A stretch of DNA of 64,000 nt from Pedobacter deserti. Its GTDB lineage: Bacteria > Bacteroidota > Bacteroidia > Sphingobacteriales > Sphingobacteriaceae. The stretch spans positions 248,001-312,000 of the forward strand of contig NZ_JAFMZQ010000002.1 of NCBI RefSeq assembly GCF_024436415.1. The letters run 5' to 3'. Positions 1-10,997 of the stretch are shown in pieces. The notes under the pieces are model-generated. The model saw nothing but the letters and a program-made list of their open reading frames with translations. It did no database searches and was not told where the DNA came from. The first letter of the stretch is position 1, and every line of letters begins with the position of its first letter. The translations under genes were made by a program, and so were the position numbers.

Positions 1-278
1 GACCTGATGATGATAAAAGTGATGAGTCCATTGAAGACCAGTTGAGGAAGTCTAAGGAGCGTATTCTAAAACTTAAAGATCTTAGCATGAAGTTACGCAC
101 AAGTAATGGTTTGCAAGAACTGGAGAATGAACCTGCCTATAAGCGGAAGCAAATGCAACTGCAGCAAGTCCAGCACTCATCAGAATCACAGATATCGCGA
201 TTCACTTTAAGCAACGAAGATGACGGTTCTACAGGTATCAGACCAAACAATTCTTTTTTGCACGATAACGTAGACTAA
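1..278 (+). CDS. ftsZ: Cell division protein FtsZ, C-terminal end (partial)
   Basis: The reading frame is open from the first base of the window, so this is the 3' end of a gene that begins outside. About 90 residues are visible. They are the charged linker and tail typical of Bacteroidetes FtsZ: a basic stretch around SKERILKLKDLSMKLRT, then NGLQELENEPAYKRK, then HSSESQ and the end RPNNSFLHDNVD. From memory of the family, the ENEPAYKR and final LHDNVD segments recur in Sphingobacteria and Flavobacteria FtsZ, where the tail binds membrane tethers such as FtsA. The GTPase and polymerisation domains are not in the window. A hairpin follows 12 bases after the stop. The identification rests only on the tail; a division-cluster gene just upstream of base 1 would confirm it. 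Confidence 0.82.
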   Translation, partial: PDDDKSDESIEDQLRKSKERILKLKDLSMKLRTSNGLQELENEPAYKRKQMQLQQVQHSSESQISRFTLSNEDDGSTGIRPNNSFLHDNVD

Positions 279-290
279 TCAAAATTACAT

Positions 291-320
291 AGCAAGAGTG
301 CCTCAACGGGCACTCTTGCT
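291..320 (+). terminator. Hairpin downstream of ftsZ
   Basis: A perfect 12-base inverted repeat, AGCAAGAGTGCC / GGCACTCTTGCT, with a 6-base loop starts 12 bases after the ftsZ stop. No long T run follows, so it is a probable rather than textbook intrinsic terminator. Confidence 0.6.
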
Positions 321-341
321 GCTTCTGACGTCCTCCTTGGA

Positions 342-372
342 TTGATTATCTATGATATAAACCGTAAATTTG
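342..372 (+). promoter_or_regulatory. Bacteroidetes-type promoter for the oxoamine synthase
   Basis: An exact -7 element TAAATTTG (365-372) lies 20 bases after a TTG (342-344) that can serve as the -33 element. This fits the TTTG / TAnnTTTG architecture of the Bacteroidetes primary sigma factor. The TTG start codon of the next gene is 26 bases downstream. Confidence 0.6.
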
Positions 373-398
373 CGCGTACTTACTAAAAACATATAACA

Positions 399-1640
399 TT
401 GGACATATTTGAAAAGATAGCGAAACATATGGGGCCGATTGGCCAGCATCAAAAGTGGTCACATGGATATTTTTCCTTTCCCAAACTTGAAGGGGAAATT
501 GCACCACATATGAATTTTCGCGGTAAAGAACATCTGGTATGGAGTCTGAATAACTATTTAGGATTGGCAAATCATCCAGAGGTAAGAGAAGCCGATCAGC
601 GTGGAGCAGCAGAATTTGGAATGGCATATCCGATGGGAGCAAGGATGATGTCAGGTAATTCAAAATATCATGAGCAACTTGAGCAGGAACTTGCGGCCTT
701 TGTAGGTAAGCCCGATGCTTTCCTGTTAAATTATGGTTATCAGGGTATGGTGTCAATTATCGATAGCCTGGTCGACCGTAACGATGTCATTGTATACGAC
801 GCAGAGTCTCACGCCTGTATTATCGACGGACTACGTTTGCATATGGGTAAGCGTTTTGTGTACAAACATAACGATATCGAAAGTGCACGTAAACAGCTGG
901 AGCGCGCTACAAAGCTAGCTGAACAAACTGGAGGAGGAATTCTGGTGATTACCGAAGGCGTTTTCGGAATGTCAGGAGCACAGGGGAAGCTGAAGGAACT
1001 GGTTGAATTGAAAAAGCAATTTCAGTTTCGTCTGCTGATTGATGATGCGCATGGCTTTGGAACAATGGGGCCGACCGGAGCGGGCACTCATGAGGCCCAG
1101 GACTGTATTGAAGGCGTAGATGTTTATTTTGGCACCTTTGCTAAATCTATGGCCGGTATAGGTGCATTCGTAGCTTCTACCGAAGATATAACCAACTATC
1201 TTCGTTATAATATGAGGTCGCAGACCTTCGCAAAAGCATTGCCTATGCCAATGGTTATTGGACTTCTCAAACGGCTCGAACTGCTCAAGAACAATCCGGC
1301 CTTGCGCGAAAAACTGTGGACCGTAGCGCTCGCCCTGCAAAACGGGCTCCGTGAGCGAGGTTTTGATCTTGGGGTAACAAATACTATGGTAACTCCGGTT
1401 TTCCTGAAAGGCGAACTGCTGGAAGCAACAGCGCTTACCATGGATCTACGCGAAAACTACGGTATTTTCTGTTCAATAGTTGTGTACCCTGTTATTCCTA
1501 AGGGGCTTATAGAACTAAGGTTAATCCCTACAGCGGCTCACAGCCTTGAAGATGTTCAACGCACACTTGAGGCGTTTAGCGAAGTGTCTGAAAAGCTTGT
1601 GAAAGGACATTACAAAACGAGCCAGCCTTCTGTAGCCTAA
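399..1640 (+). CDS. Alpha-oxoamine synthase (serine palmitoyltransferase / cysteate acyltransferase type)
   Basis: A 413-residue PLP-dependent enzyme of the alpha-oxoamine synthase family (serine palmitoyltransferase, BioF, KBL), which condenses an amino acid with an acyl thioester and releases CO2. Visible marks are the cofactor-stacking His138 (ESHACIIDG), the DDAHGFG motif at 215-221 that holds PLP, and the Schiff-base lysine K249 in GTFAKSMAG. The start is TTG at 399, which fits the promoter just upstream and the N-terminus expected for the fold; no ATG lies nearby in frame. In Bacteroidetes this family makes the long-chain base of sphingolipids (SPT) or of sulfonolipids (cysteate acyltransferase). 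The gene has no BioABCD neighbours, so biotin synthesis is unlikely. Which amino acid it uses cannot be read from sequence alone. Confidence 0.85.
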   Translation: MDIFEKIAKHMGPIGQHQKWSHGYFSFPKLEGEIAPHMNFRGKEHLVWSLNNYLGLANHPEVREADQRGAAEFGMAYPMGARMMSGNSKYHEQLEQELAAFVGKPDAFLLNYGYQGMVSIIDSLVDRNDVIVYDAESHACIIDGLRLHMGKRFVYKHNDIESARKQLERATKLAEQTGGGILVITEGVFGMSGAQGKLKELVELKKQFQFRLLIDDAHGFGTMGPTGAGTHEAQDCIEGVDVYFGTFAKSMAGIGAFVASTEDITNYLRYNMRSQTFAKALPMPMVIGLLKRLELLKNNPALREKLWTVALALQNGLRERGFDLGVTNTMVTPVFLKGELLEATALTMDLRENYGIFCSIVVYPVIPKGLIELRLIPTAAHSLEDVQRTLEAFSEVSEKLVKGHYKTSQPSVA

Positions 1641-1813
1641 CTTTTAAATGTGCTGAAAAGCGACCGGTATGTTCATAACCTTCCAAATTGTGGAAAAAAA
1701 CAAGATTGCTTACATTCAAATCGGGGGGCAAAAATTTTTTTATTGATTCAAACCGCTTACATTAGTAATACCGTAATAATCAAAACCTTAAAGAACCTAA
1801 AAGTAAGTTAACG

Positions 1814-1990
1814 ATGAAAAAATTTAATGAGGTAAAGGAGCTCATTGCTTCTTTAGAGGCAGATGTAGATAAGTTCTACAACAAGTCAAACAGCGCTGCC
1901 GGAACAAGAGTGCGCAAGGGTATGCAAGATCTTAAGAACCTTGCTCAAACCATCCGTCTTGAGATTCAGGAAGCAAAAAATAAAGGTTAA
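1814..1990 (+). CDS. Histone H1-like protein (58 aa)
   Basis: A short gene running from ATG at 1814 to TAA at 1990. It begins MKKFNEVKELIASLEADVDK, continues with FYNKSNSAAGTRVRKGMQD, and ends in a lysine-rich segment. It is helical and basic, and matches the small histone H1-like (Hc1-related) proteins found in most Sphingobacteria, which are thought to bind DNA and help pack the nucleoid. It is monocistronic: 173 bases separate it from the gene upstream, and a strong hairpin follows 16 bases after the stop. A role in chromosome compaction is inferred from the family and from its positive charge. Confidence 0.85.
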   Translation: MKKFNEVKELIASLEADVDKFYNKSNSAAGTRVRKGMQDLKNLAQTIRLEIQEAKNKG

Positions 1991-2006
1991 TACGCTTTAT
2001 TGATTC

Positions 2007-2048
2007 AAAAAACAAGCCTGCATGATGACTCTTGCAGGCTTGTTTTTT
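2007..2048. terminator. Bidirectional terminator between histone gene and dapA
   Basis: A 16-base perfect stem (2007-2022 / 2033-2048), with A-tract on one side, T-tract on the other and GCCTGCA/TGCAGGC at its core, separates two convergent genes. It can end transcription from both directions. Confidence 0.85.
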
Positions 2049-2057
2049 GATGTGATT

Positions 2058-2948
2058 CTAAACCACTACTTTAAGTCTGTCGGCAAGTTCCCCGACAATC
2101 GATGCCCTGAGGCCCTCAGATACACTGACGAGTGGTAACCGCACATGGTCGGCGCATACGCCGTAGTGCTTCAATGCTGCTTTAACGCCTGCAGGATTCC
2201 CTTCTGCAAATATCATCCTCGTAAAATCAATCAGATCCAGATGAATCGGTAAAGCTTCCGAATAATTTCCTTCCAGACACAAACGGATCATTCGGGAGAA
2301 AGATTCAGGTAAAGCATTACCCACAACCGATATAACACCCACAGCGCCAAGAGATATCATAGGCAACGCGATCGGGTCATCGCCCGAAATAAGCATAAAA
2401 TGCTCAGGTTTATCTCTCATAATCTGATTGAACTGGTCAAAATTCCCCGAGGCCTCTTTCACCGCCACCACGTTAGAGAAATCTGTGGCAAGTCTGCATG
2501 TGGTCTCAGCGGTCATATTGCTCGCTGTCCGTCCCGGCACATTATACAATATGATCGGAAGTTCAGTAGCCTCGCTAACAGCCTTGTAGTGCTGGTAAAT
2601 ACCTTCCTGTGTAGGCTTGTTGTAATAAGGGCTGGCCGAAAGGATACCGTCATATCCAATGGCATTAAAACTACGTATGCTATGTACCACTTCTGCGGTG
2701 TCGTTTCCGCCAATGCCTGCAACCAGCGGCACTCTTCCACCGTTTATTTCCGCTGTAAATTCCCAGATCTTTTTCTTTTCTTCCTTATTGAGTGTTGATG
2801 CTTCACCTGTTGTGCCAAGAGACACCAGGTATTCCACTTTCCCGTCGATCAGATAATTGATCAGGTTTTTCAAACCATCATAATCTACCGACCTATCTGC
2901 GTTAAATGGCGTAACTAACGCTACACCAGTACCATGAAATTTTTTCAT
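2058..2948 (-). CDS. dapA: 4-hydroxy-tetrahydrodipicolinate synthase
   Basis: A 296-residue TIM-barrel aldolase that condenses pyruvate with aspartate semialdehyde in the first committed step of lysine and diaminopimelate synthesis. Signature residues are present: the Schiff-base lysine K164 in VAVKEASGN, catalytic Tyr135 in ILYNVPGRT, the substrate-binding GTTGE around 45-49, and the SPYYNKPT segment at 106-113. Length is normal for the family. It starts 3 bases after the stop of ligA on the same strand, so the two are probably co-transcribed. The operon ends at the hairpin at 2007-2048. Confidence 0.96.
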   Translation of the reverse strand: MKKFHGTGVALVTPFNADRSVDYDGLKNLINYLIDGKVEYLVSLGTTGEASTLNKEEKKKIWEFTAEINGGRVPLVAGIGGNDTAEVVHSIRSFNAIGYDGILSASPYYNKPTQEGIYQHYKAVSEATELPIILYNVPGRTASNMTAETTCRLATDFSNVVAVKEASGNFDQFNQIMRDKPEHFMLISGDDPIALPMISLGAVGVISVVGNALPESFSRMIRLCLEGNYSEALPIHLDLIDFTRMIFAEGNPAGVKAALKHYGVCADHVRLPLVSVSEGLRASIVGELADRLKVVV

Positions 2949-2951
2949 TTC

Positions 2952-5673
<2,722 letters not shown>

Positions 5674-5723
5674 AGATAATGGGAAGTTGATCAGCTAAAA
5701 ATAGCCATTTTTACAGCTTTTCC

Positions 5724-5731
5724 TATATTTG
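5724..5731 (+). promoter_or_regulatory. -7 promoter element of tyrS
   Basis: TATATTTG, an exact TAnnTTTG match, 16 bases upstream of the tyrS ATG, which gives a short leader. No convincing -33 TTTG at the usual spacing. Confidence 0.6.
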
Positions 5732-5747
5732 CGCAAAAGTAAATCAC

Positions 5748-7034
5748 ATGACCAATTTTGTTGAAGAACTCCGTTGGAGAGGAATGCTGCAGGATATTAT
5801 GCCCGGAACAGAGGAAAAGCTGAATGAAGGTATGACTTCGGGTTATATCGGCTTTGATCCTACTGCAGATGCGCTGCACGTTGGTCACCTTACGCAGATC
5901 ATGACCCTCATTCATTTTCAGCGGGCCGGTCATAAGCCCTACGCACTTGTAGGGGGGGCTACAGGTATGGTGGGCGACCCGTCCGGAAAATCAGCCGAAC
6001 GGAACCTTCAAACTGAGCAGATGGTTGAACATAACCTTAACTCGATAACAAAGCAGTTATCCCGTTTTCTTGACTTTAATGATTCCCCAAACAGCGCTGT
6101 AATCATCAACAATGCTGATTGGTTCAAGGATATGAACCTCTTTACATTCATCAGGGATATCGGGAAGCACATTACCGTCAATTATATGATGGCGAAAGAC
6201 AGTGTTAAACGCCGGTTGGAAGGTGATTCAGGTCTGTCATTTACAGAATTCTGCTACCAGCTTATACAGGGCTACGACTTTTACTACCTGTGGAAAAACC
6301 ATAACTGCCTGGTACAAATGGGCGGCTCAGACCAGTGGGGAAATATCGTTACCGGAACAGAACTGATCCGTCGCAAGGATGCCGGGACAGCTTACGCGCT
6401 TACCACCCAGCTCATCAAGAAAACCGATGGAACCAAATTCGGCAAAACTGAAAGCGGCGCGGTTTGGCTTGATGCAAACAAGACCTCACCCTACAAATTC
6501 TACCAGTTCTGGCTAAACGCTTCCGATGAAGATACCAAGACATGGATCAGGATATTTACCCTCAAAACAAAAGAAGAGATAGAAACCCTTGAATCCAAGC
6601 ATAATGAAGCTCCGCATCTGCGCATTCTGCAAAAGGCGCTGGCCTCAGATATAACCATCCGGACCCATTCCGAAGATGCCCTGGAAACAGCGATCAAGAC
6701 CTCAGAGTTTTTATTTGGCAACGGCTCGCTGGAATTCTTCAGGACACTGGACGCACAGCAGGTGATGGAAATTTTCGAGGGTATCTCCCAATTCCCTATA
6801 TCAAAAAGGGAACTGGAGCAAGGACTTGACGCAGCGACATTACTCGCCGAAAAGTCCAAAGTTTTTTCATCTAAAGGTGAAGCTAAAAAGTTAATTCAGG
6901 GTGGAGGCGTCTCCGTTAATAAAGAGAAACTTACTGACCCCTCGGCCTTACTGAACACAGGTCATCTGTTGAACGAAAAATTCATCATTGTTCAGAAAGG
7001 GAAGAAGAACTACTATTTGCTGATCGCAGAATAA
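5748..7034 (+). CDS. tyrS: Tyrosyl-tRNA synthetase
   Basis: A 428-residue class I aminoacyl-tRNA synthetase that charges tRNA-Tyr. It has the nucleotide-binding HVGH (HIGH equivalent) at 44-47 inside DALHVGHL, the tyrosine pocket region around GGSDQWGN (192-199), and KFGKT (KMSKS equivalent) at 230-234. An S4 RNA-binding domain forms the C-terminus (KLIQGGGVSVN onward). Length is normal for bacterial TyrRS. An exact -7 promoter element lies just upstream. Its TAA abuts the stop codon of the convergent acyltransferase gene with no base between. Confidence 0.97.
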   Translation: MTNFVEELRWRGMLQDIMPGTEEKLNEGMTSGYIGFDPTADALHVGHLTQIMTLIHFQRAGHKPYALVGGATGMVGDPSGKSAERNLQTEQMVEHNLNSITKQLSRFLDFNDSPNSAVIINNADWFKDMNLFTFIRDIGKHITVNYMMAKDSVKRRLEGDSGLSFTEFCYQLIQGYDFYYLWKNHNCLVQMGGSDQWGNIVTGTELIRRKDAGTAYALTTQLIKKTDGTKFGKTESGAVWLDANKTSPYKFYQFWLNASDEDTKTWIRIFTLKTKEEIETLESKHNEAPHLRILQKALASDITIRTHSEDALETAIKTSEFLFGNGSLEFFRTLDAQQVMEIFEGISQFPISKRELEQGLDAATLLAEKSKVFSSKGEAKKLIQGGGVSVNKEKLTDPSALLNTGHLLNEKFIIVQKGKKNYYLLIAE

Positions 7035-8018
7035 TCAACCAACCAGCAGATTACAGCCCCTGATATCGGCATTGTCAAAGCGGCCCAGCACCTCGAACGA
7101 GCCATCTACATACACGCGGCCGAGATCCTGAGTGGCAATGAACGAACAGGAATTGACATTAGCCAGGTCAATAATGTTGATTCCGCCGGTTCTTCCGGCC
7201 TCCAACAAAGTAAGCGGATCGTTGGTGTCCCGGGCAAGAACCTTCATCCAGGGCGGGCAATGGAAAATTCCCGCCCCGGGGGAATATGCCTGCGAAAGCA
7301 GTTCTGTCATCCCATATTCGCTATGCACCCCCGCAATACCAAAGCCATTGCACAAGGCCATGTGAAGCTCCTCGCGTACCATTTCTTTCCTTTTACCTTT
7401 CATACCTCCGGTCTCCATGACAATCAGTTCGGGGAAATCAGGTTTGAATCGCTCAATGAAGTCGAGTAGTGCATAAGTTACCCCGATCAGCACAGTCTTC
7501 TGTCCAGCTTGTCGCTGCCTTATCAAAACCTCATATAGCTCATCATGGTTATGCAAAAAATATCCACTGTCTGTATGCCTGCTTTTGGCAAGTAAGGCGT
7601 CAACCATATATATCAGCGAAGAACCCTCGCGCTCCAGATAGGAGGGCAGCAGGGCAAGCAAACACACCTCCTCAACGTCACCATAAAACAAATTAAACGC
7701 GCGCAGAAAACTCTCCTCATACACCGAAATATCAGTCACCAAATGCCTGCTCTGTATCATGCCAGTAGTGCCTGAACTGCTGAATACCACCTGTACCGGA
7801 TCTGTCGAACTGACCACCTCCTGAGTCTTGAAAAAACCAATGGGAAGAAAAGGGATTTCATGTAAGCGCCGCACGTCAAGCGGGCTAATGCCCAGTGCCG
7901 ACAAATACTTTTTGTATACCTCACAATGCACGGCCTGAAAGGCAAAAATTTTCAGAGCAATCGCCTCGAAACCATCTTCATCTTTTATCGAAAAAATCTC
8001 CTTCGTCATGTTTTTCAC
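7035..8018 (-). CDS. LuxE/PaaK-like acyl-protein synthetase domain protein
   Basis: A 327-residue member of the ANL adenylating superfamily, in the LuxE (acyl-protein synthetase) branch. The phosphate-binding loop is FSSSGTTGMIQSRH near residues 80-95; further marks are METGGMKGKR and a VHSEYGMTELLSQA segment matching the aromatic-Glu motif that contacts ATP. The short C-terminal domain of full acyl-CoA ligases is largely missing, as in LuxE. Family members activate a fatty or aryl acid and pass it to a protein or thiol. No LuxC, LuxD or carrier protein is adjacent, so the acceptor is unknown. The start could be 8018 or the ATG at 8009; the promoter element at 8024-8031 is so close that the later start, or a very short leader, is plausible. 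Confidence 0.82.
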   Translation of the reverse strand: MKNMTKEIFSIKDEDGFEAIALKIFAFQAVHCEVYKKYLSALGISPLDVRRLHEIPFLPIGFFKTQEVVSSTDPVQVVFSSSGTTGMIQSRHLVTDISVYEESFLRAFNLFYGDVEEVCLLALLPSYLEREGSSLIYMVDALLAKSRHTDSGYFLHNHDELYEVLIRQRQAGQKTVLIGVTYALLDFIERFKPDFPELIVMETGGMKGKRKEMVREELHMALCNGFGIAGVHSEYGMTELLSQAYSPGAGIFHCPPWMKVLARDTNDPLTLLEAGRTGGINIIDLANVNSCSFIATQDLGRVYVDGSFEVLGRFDNADIRGCNLLVG

Positions 8019-8023
8019 AACGG

Positions 8024-8031
8024 CAAAAATA
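8024..8031 (-). promoter_or_regulatory. -7 element for the LuxE-like gene
   Basis: The minus strand reads TATTTTTG, an exact TAnnTTTG match, 5 bases before the first possible start codon of the LuxE-like gene. Confidence 0.5.
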
Positions 8032-8054
8032 CATAACAGAAAGCGAATAAAAAT

Positions 8055-8405
8055 CTACTGACTGTGTTTATTCGCCAGAATCGCCTTCCTGAAACTATAG
8101 CCGCAAAAGCCGCTTACCGCGGCAACCAATCCGCCAAGTACCGCAGTAACTAACAGTACCAGCCACCATAGCTTCAAACCCAGCATCACGGCAATCCTCG
8201 AAGCCAGCACATGATGGTTCGGCAAGCTCTTAAACAAGGCCATACCTGTCCAGAGCAACAAGACCGCAAAGAAAGGCGACCAAAAGCTGATCCGACCCGT
8301 TTTTCCGAGCAGTCCGCATACGGCGAAAGAGATCACGATAACCACCCACCAGGGTAGCACAAGCTGCAGCAAAAACGCAGCGACGATTATAATAATGAAT
8401 ACCAT
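8055..8405 (-). CDS. Small hydrophobic membrane protein, unknown function
   Basis: 116 residues with about four hydrophobic segments: residues 2-20, 22-33, 42-58 and 76-98. A basic, polar tail (SFRKAILANKHSQ) is probably cytoplasmic. It begins 3 bases after the stop of the penicillin-acylase gene on the same strand, so the two are probably co-transcribed and may share a membrane or envelope role. I do not recognise the family. Confidence 0.75.
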   Translation of the reverse strand: MVFIIIIVAAFLLQLVLPWWVVIVISFAVCGLLGKTGRISFWSPFFAVLLLWTGMALFKSLPNHHVLASRIAVMLGLKLWWLVLLVTAVLGGLVAAVSGFCGYSFRKAILANKHSQ

Positions 8406-8408
8406 GTT

Positions 8409-10847
8409 TTACTTGCTAGTCACGCTAATTTTTGATATCACCTTATTTGGGCTGTCATTCGGCGATTCCATAAACAGAAGTTCAAATAACTCCCCCTTAG
8501 TCCATTTGTTTATCATGTTGTCATAAAAGCGGCTGCCCGGGTTGCCCGATTGTCCGCCCGGGTATACCCCGTAGCCCTTCGGTGTCTTACCAAGTTCTAC
8601 AACCATGCGCCATGAAGGTCCGTTGCCCTCGTTCATCGCGTTGATCGTCATCTTTCCTCCACCTGTTACCAAGGGCTCCGATCCAAGACCCGGTATCCTT
8701 GCCAGATGCTGAACCCTGGTATTCTTCACCCGGCCCCAGGCCCAGTGCTCACCAATAGGCCCATATTTGCGCTCAAGTGTATCGCAGGCGTACTTAAACG
8801 ACGCACTTACCAGATCAGATAGTGTCTCACGGGCAGGTGTACGAACGTCGTCAACCCAGCGCGAATCAGGTTCTTCGAGGATCAGCTTAACCGTCCGGTC
8901 TCTCGACGGATATCGCATCGGCATATCCTTAACAGTAAACTCATCGTCCCAGATGGCAAATTGCAGCCGTTTTGTCCAGAAATCGAATACACTGGCCGCA
9001 ATTTCAGCGCTATCATAACACTTATTCCAAACCGAAAGCAAATGGAGCGCTTCCTGCTGTGTCGCATTAAGCTTGCTGCTGTCGACCAGCTTTAGCATGG
9101 CGGGGAGCACGAGCTCAGCATGGACACTGTAATTGTCCGTTTGCATCAGCCTGATGCTATCTGCAGTGGCGCGCTTCATAGTGCTCAGCCGGTCATTAAT
9201 ACGTTTGGCTCGTTCAAAAGGACTGAACTCCCAGTTAATATAGTAAGGGTAGCCAGGGTCTGTTGGCGACTGATTCGCTGAGCTCACAAATCCTCGTGCC
9301 GGGTTTTTCACCGTGGGGTTATGCTCCGCAGGGATCCATCCCTGCCAGTCATTGTCTTTTCTTGAACCATCCAAAATAAACTTTCCCTGATTTTTCCATT
9401 TAAGCGGAAACTTACCATTCGACGTGATCGAAATATCGTTGTCTACAGAAGCAAACACGAAATTCTGCGCCGGCGCAGTGAAATACTCCAGCGCTTTCCG
9501 GTAGTCTGAATAATTATTTCCCCGGTTCAGCAAATAAAACGTCTTCAGTTCGTTAGAACGCTCATGGGCAATCCACCGCAAGGCACTGCCCGAGGGGATG
9601 TTTTCAGATCTGTTGAAACCGTTCGGTTTCCTCAGGTAAACTACAGGGCCATGATGGGTATAGTACACCGTATCTGTTACAGTTTTGCCTCCGCGCACCC
9701 GAATCTTTTCCCTGACCATTTTTGTGCTTTTCCACTTATGATCATACCAATAACTCGTATAAGTCTCGTCCTTAAACCTTACCGAATAAAAATCCAGCAC
9801 ATCCGCCGCCACGTTGGTAACCCCCCAGGCAATACGCTTGTTAAAACCAACTATTATACCCGGCGCGCCCGGCAATGAAACGCCATAGGCATTTAAACCC
9901 GGAGCATGCAGTTGAATCTGGTACCAAATGGAGGGGAGCGACAAATCCAGATGCGGATCATTGGCCAGAATCGGATAGCCAGAAGCCGTCTTAGCGCCTG
10001 AAAGCGCCCAGTTATTGCTTCCGATCCCCTCCTCTTTTTGTTTGGTTCGCACATTATACACTGAACTTATACCAGTATCCGGCGGCGTGGAAGGCACGGC
10101 CAGCGGCTCGAAATCCCATGTAGTTCCCACGGGGATAATCGGGTCTTCACGAAACGGGTAGTCAGGGAACAAATCCGCAACCGCAGATGATCCGAAGGTA
10201 TTTCGGATATTCGTCATATAAAGTTCATCGGAACCCATGGCAAGCACGGCCGACATCTGTTTGAGGAGCAACGCACACTTTAAGGGTGTCCATTTTTCCG
10301 GTTTAAAATCCAGCAGCTTATACTCCAATGGGAGCTGCGCCGCATTGAGCGAACCAATATAGTCGTTTATACCCTCTGTGTAAGCCAGGATCATCTCTTT
10401 CGACTTGGGGTCGGCCATCATTCCGGCCAGCGAATTCTCTGCCCCGTATACCATGCCCATACGGCGCTGATAGCGGTCAAGCTCGACCGCTTTTGCACCC
10501 ACTACTTCCGACAAGCGTCCCGCGGCAAATCTGGTTTGAAAGTCCATCTGCCACAGGCGGTGCATAGCTGTTACGTAGCCCTGTGCATAATATACATCAT
10601 GATCATTCTGCGCAAATACATGTGGAATCATACGGTCATCAAAAGCAATGTCAATAGGCGAATGCGCATGCTTGAGTACCAACTTGCGGCTTTTATCCAC
10701 GCTATATCTTTCCGCGTTCTGCCAGAAACCTGTAAACGGATTAAGAAACTTCAGCAGGGGGGGCATATCCCCAAACTTAGAATTACATAAAAAACCTAAA
10801 AAAACAGGAATAACAACACTAATGAATGCTTTGACCTTGTTTATCAT
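8409..10847 (-). CDS. Penicillin acylase family N-terminal-nucleophile amidase
   Basis: A precursor of about 812 residues of the penicillin amidase / acyl-homoserine-lactone acylase family. The family is exported, cleaves itself into two chains and hydrolyses amide bonds. The mature beta-chain nucleophile is the serine in GIGSNNWALSG, near residue 277. Upstream are the alpha-chain motif YAQGYVTAMHRLWQMD and a hydrophobic N-terminus AFISVVIPVFLGFL acting as signal or anchor. I chose ATG at 10847; a TTG at 10859 in the same frame would add four residues. Substrate (beta-lactam, acyl-homoserine lactone, peptide or lipid amide) cannot be told from sequence. A perfect 9-base inverted repeat sits just upstream of the start, and a small membrane protein follows after 3 bases. 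Confidence 0.9.
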   Translation of the reverse strand: MINKVKAFISVVIPVFLGFLCNSKFGDMPPLLKFLNPFTGFWQNAERYSVDKSRKLVLKHAHSPIDIAFDDRMIPHVFAQNDHDVYYAQGYVTAMHRLWQMDFQTRFAAGRLSEVVGAKAVELDRYQRRMGMVYGAENSLAGMMADPKSKEMILAYTEGINDYIGSLNAAQLPLEYKLLDFKPEKWTPLKCALLLKQMSAVLAMGSDELYMTNIRNTFGSSAVADLFPDYPFREDPIIPVGTTWDFEPLAVPSTPPDTGISSVYNVRTKQKEEGIGSNNWALSGAKTASGYPILANDPHLDLSLPSIWYQIQLHAPGLNAYGVSLPGAPGIIVGFNKRIAWGVTNVAADVLDFYSVRFKDETYTSYWYDHKWKSTKMVREKIRVRGGKTVTDTVYYTHHGPVVYLRKPNGFNRSENIPSGSALRWIAHERSNELKTFYLLNRGNNYSDYRKALEYFTAPAQNFVFASVDNDISITSNGKFPLKWKNQGKFILDGSRKDNDWQGWIPAEHNPTVKNPARGFVSSANQSPTDPGYPYYINWEFSPFERAKRINDRLSTMKRATADSIRLMQTDNYSVHAELVLPAMLKLVDSSKLNATQQEALHLLSVWNKCYDSAEIAASVFDFWTKRLQFAIWDDEFTVKDMPMRYPSRDRTVKLILEEPDSRWVDDVRTPARETLSDLVSASFKYACDTLERKYGPIGEHWAWGRVKNTRVQHLARIPGLGSEPLVTGGGKMTINAMNEGNGPSWRMVVELGKTPKGYGVYPGGQSGNPGSRFYDNMINKWTKGELFELLFMESPNDSPNKVISKISVTSK

Positions 10848-10862
10848 CTGCTCAGGCAATTA

Positions 10863-10887
10863 CGCTTTTACTAAAAGTGTAAAAGCG
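10863..10887. promoter_or_regulatory. Palindrome upstream of the penicillin-acylase gene
   Basis: A perfect 9-base inverted repeat CGCTTTTAC / GTAAAAGCG with a 7-base spacer, 15 bases upstream of the chosen start and at the near end of the divergent intergenic region shared with the TonB receptor. It could be an operator or an RNA hairpin in the leader. Confidence 0.45.
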
Positions 10888-10935
10888 GGTTAGATCTGCA
10901 ATTTAATAATTTATTTAATTTTCGGTACACTTAAC

Positions 10936-10943
10936 TAAGTTTG
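10936..10943 (+). promoter_or_regulatory. -7 element for the TonB-dependent receptor
   Basis: TAAGTTTG, an exact TAnnTTTG match, 54 bases before the receptor ATG, in an AT-rich divergent intergenic region. Confidence 0.55.
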
Positions 10944-10997
10944 GATTATTGCGGAAATGTGCTAGATTTAAATTAAAATTCACCCAAATATAGATTT

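Noticed and set aside
346..756. 136-codon frame opposite the oxoamine synthase
   Set aside because: Antisense shadow that covers the promoter and N-terminus of a recognised gene.
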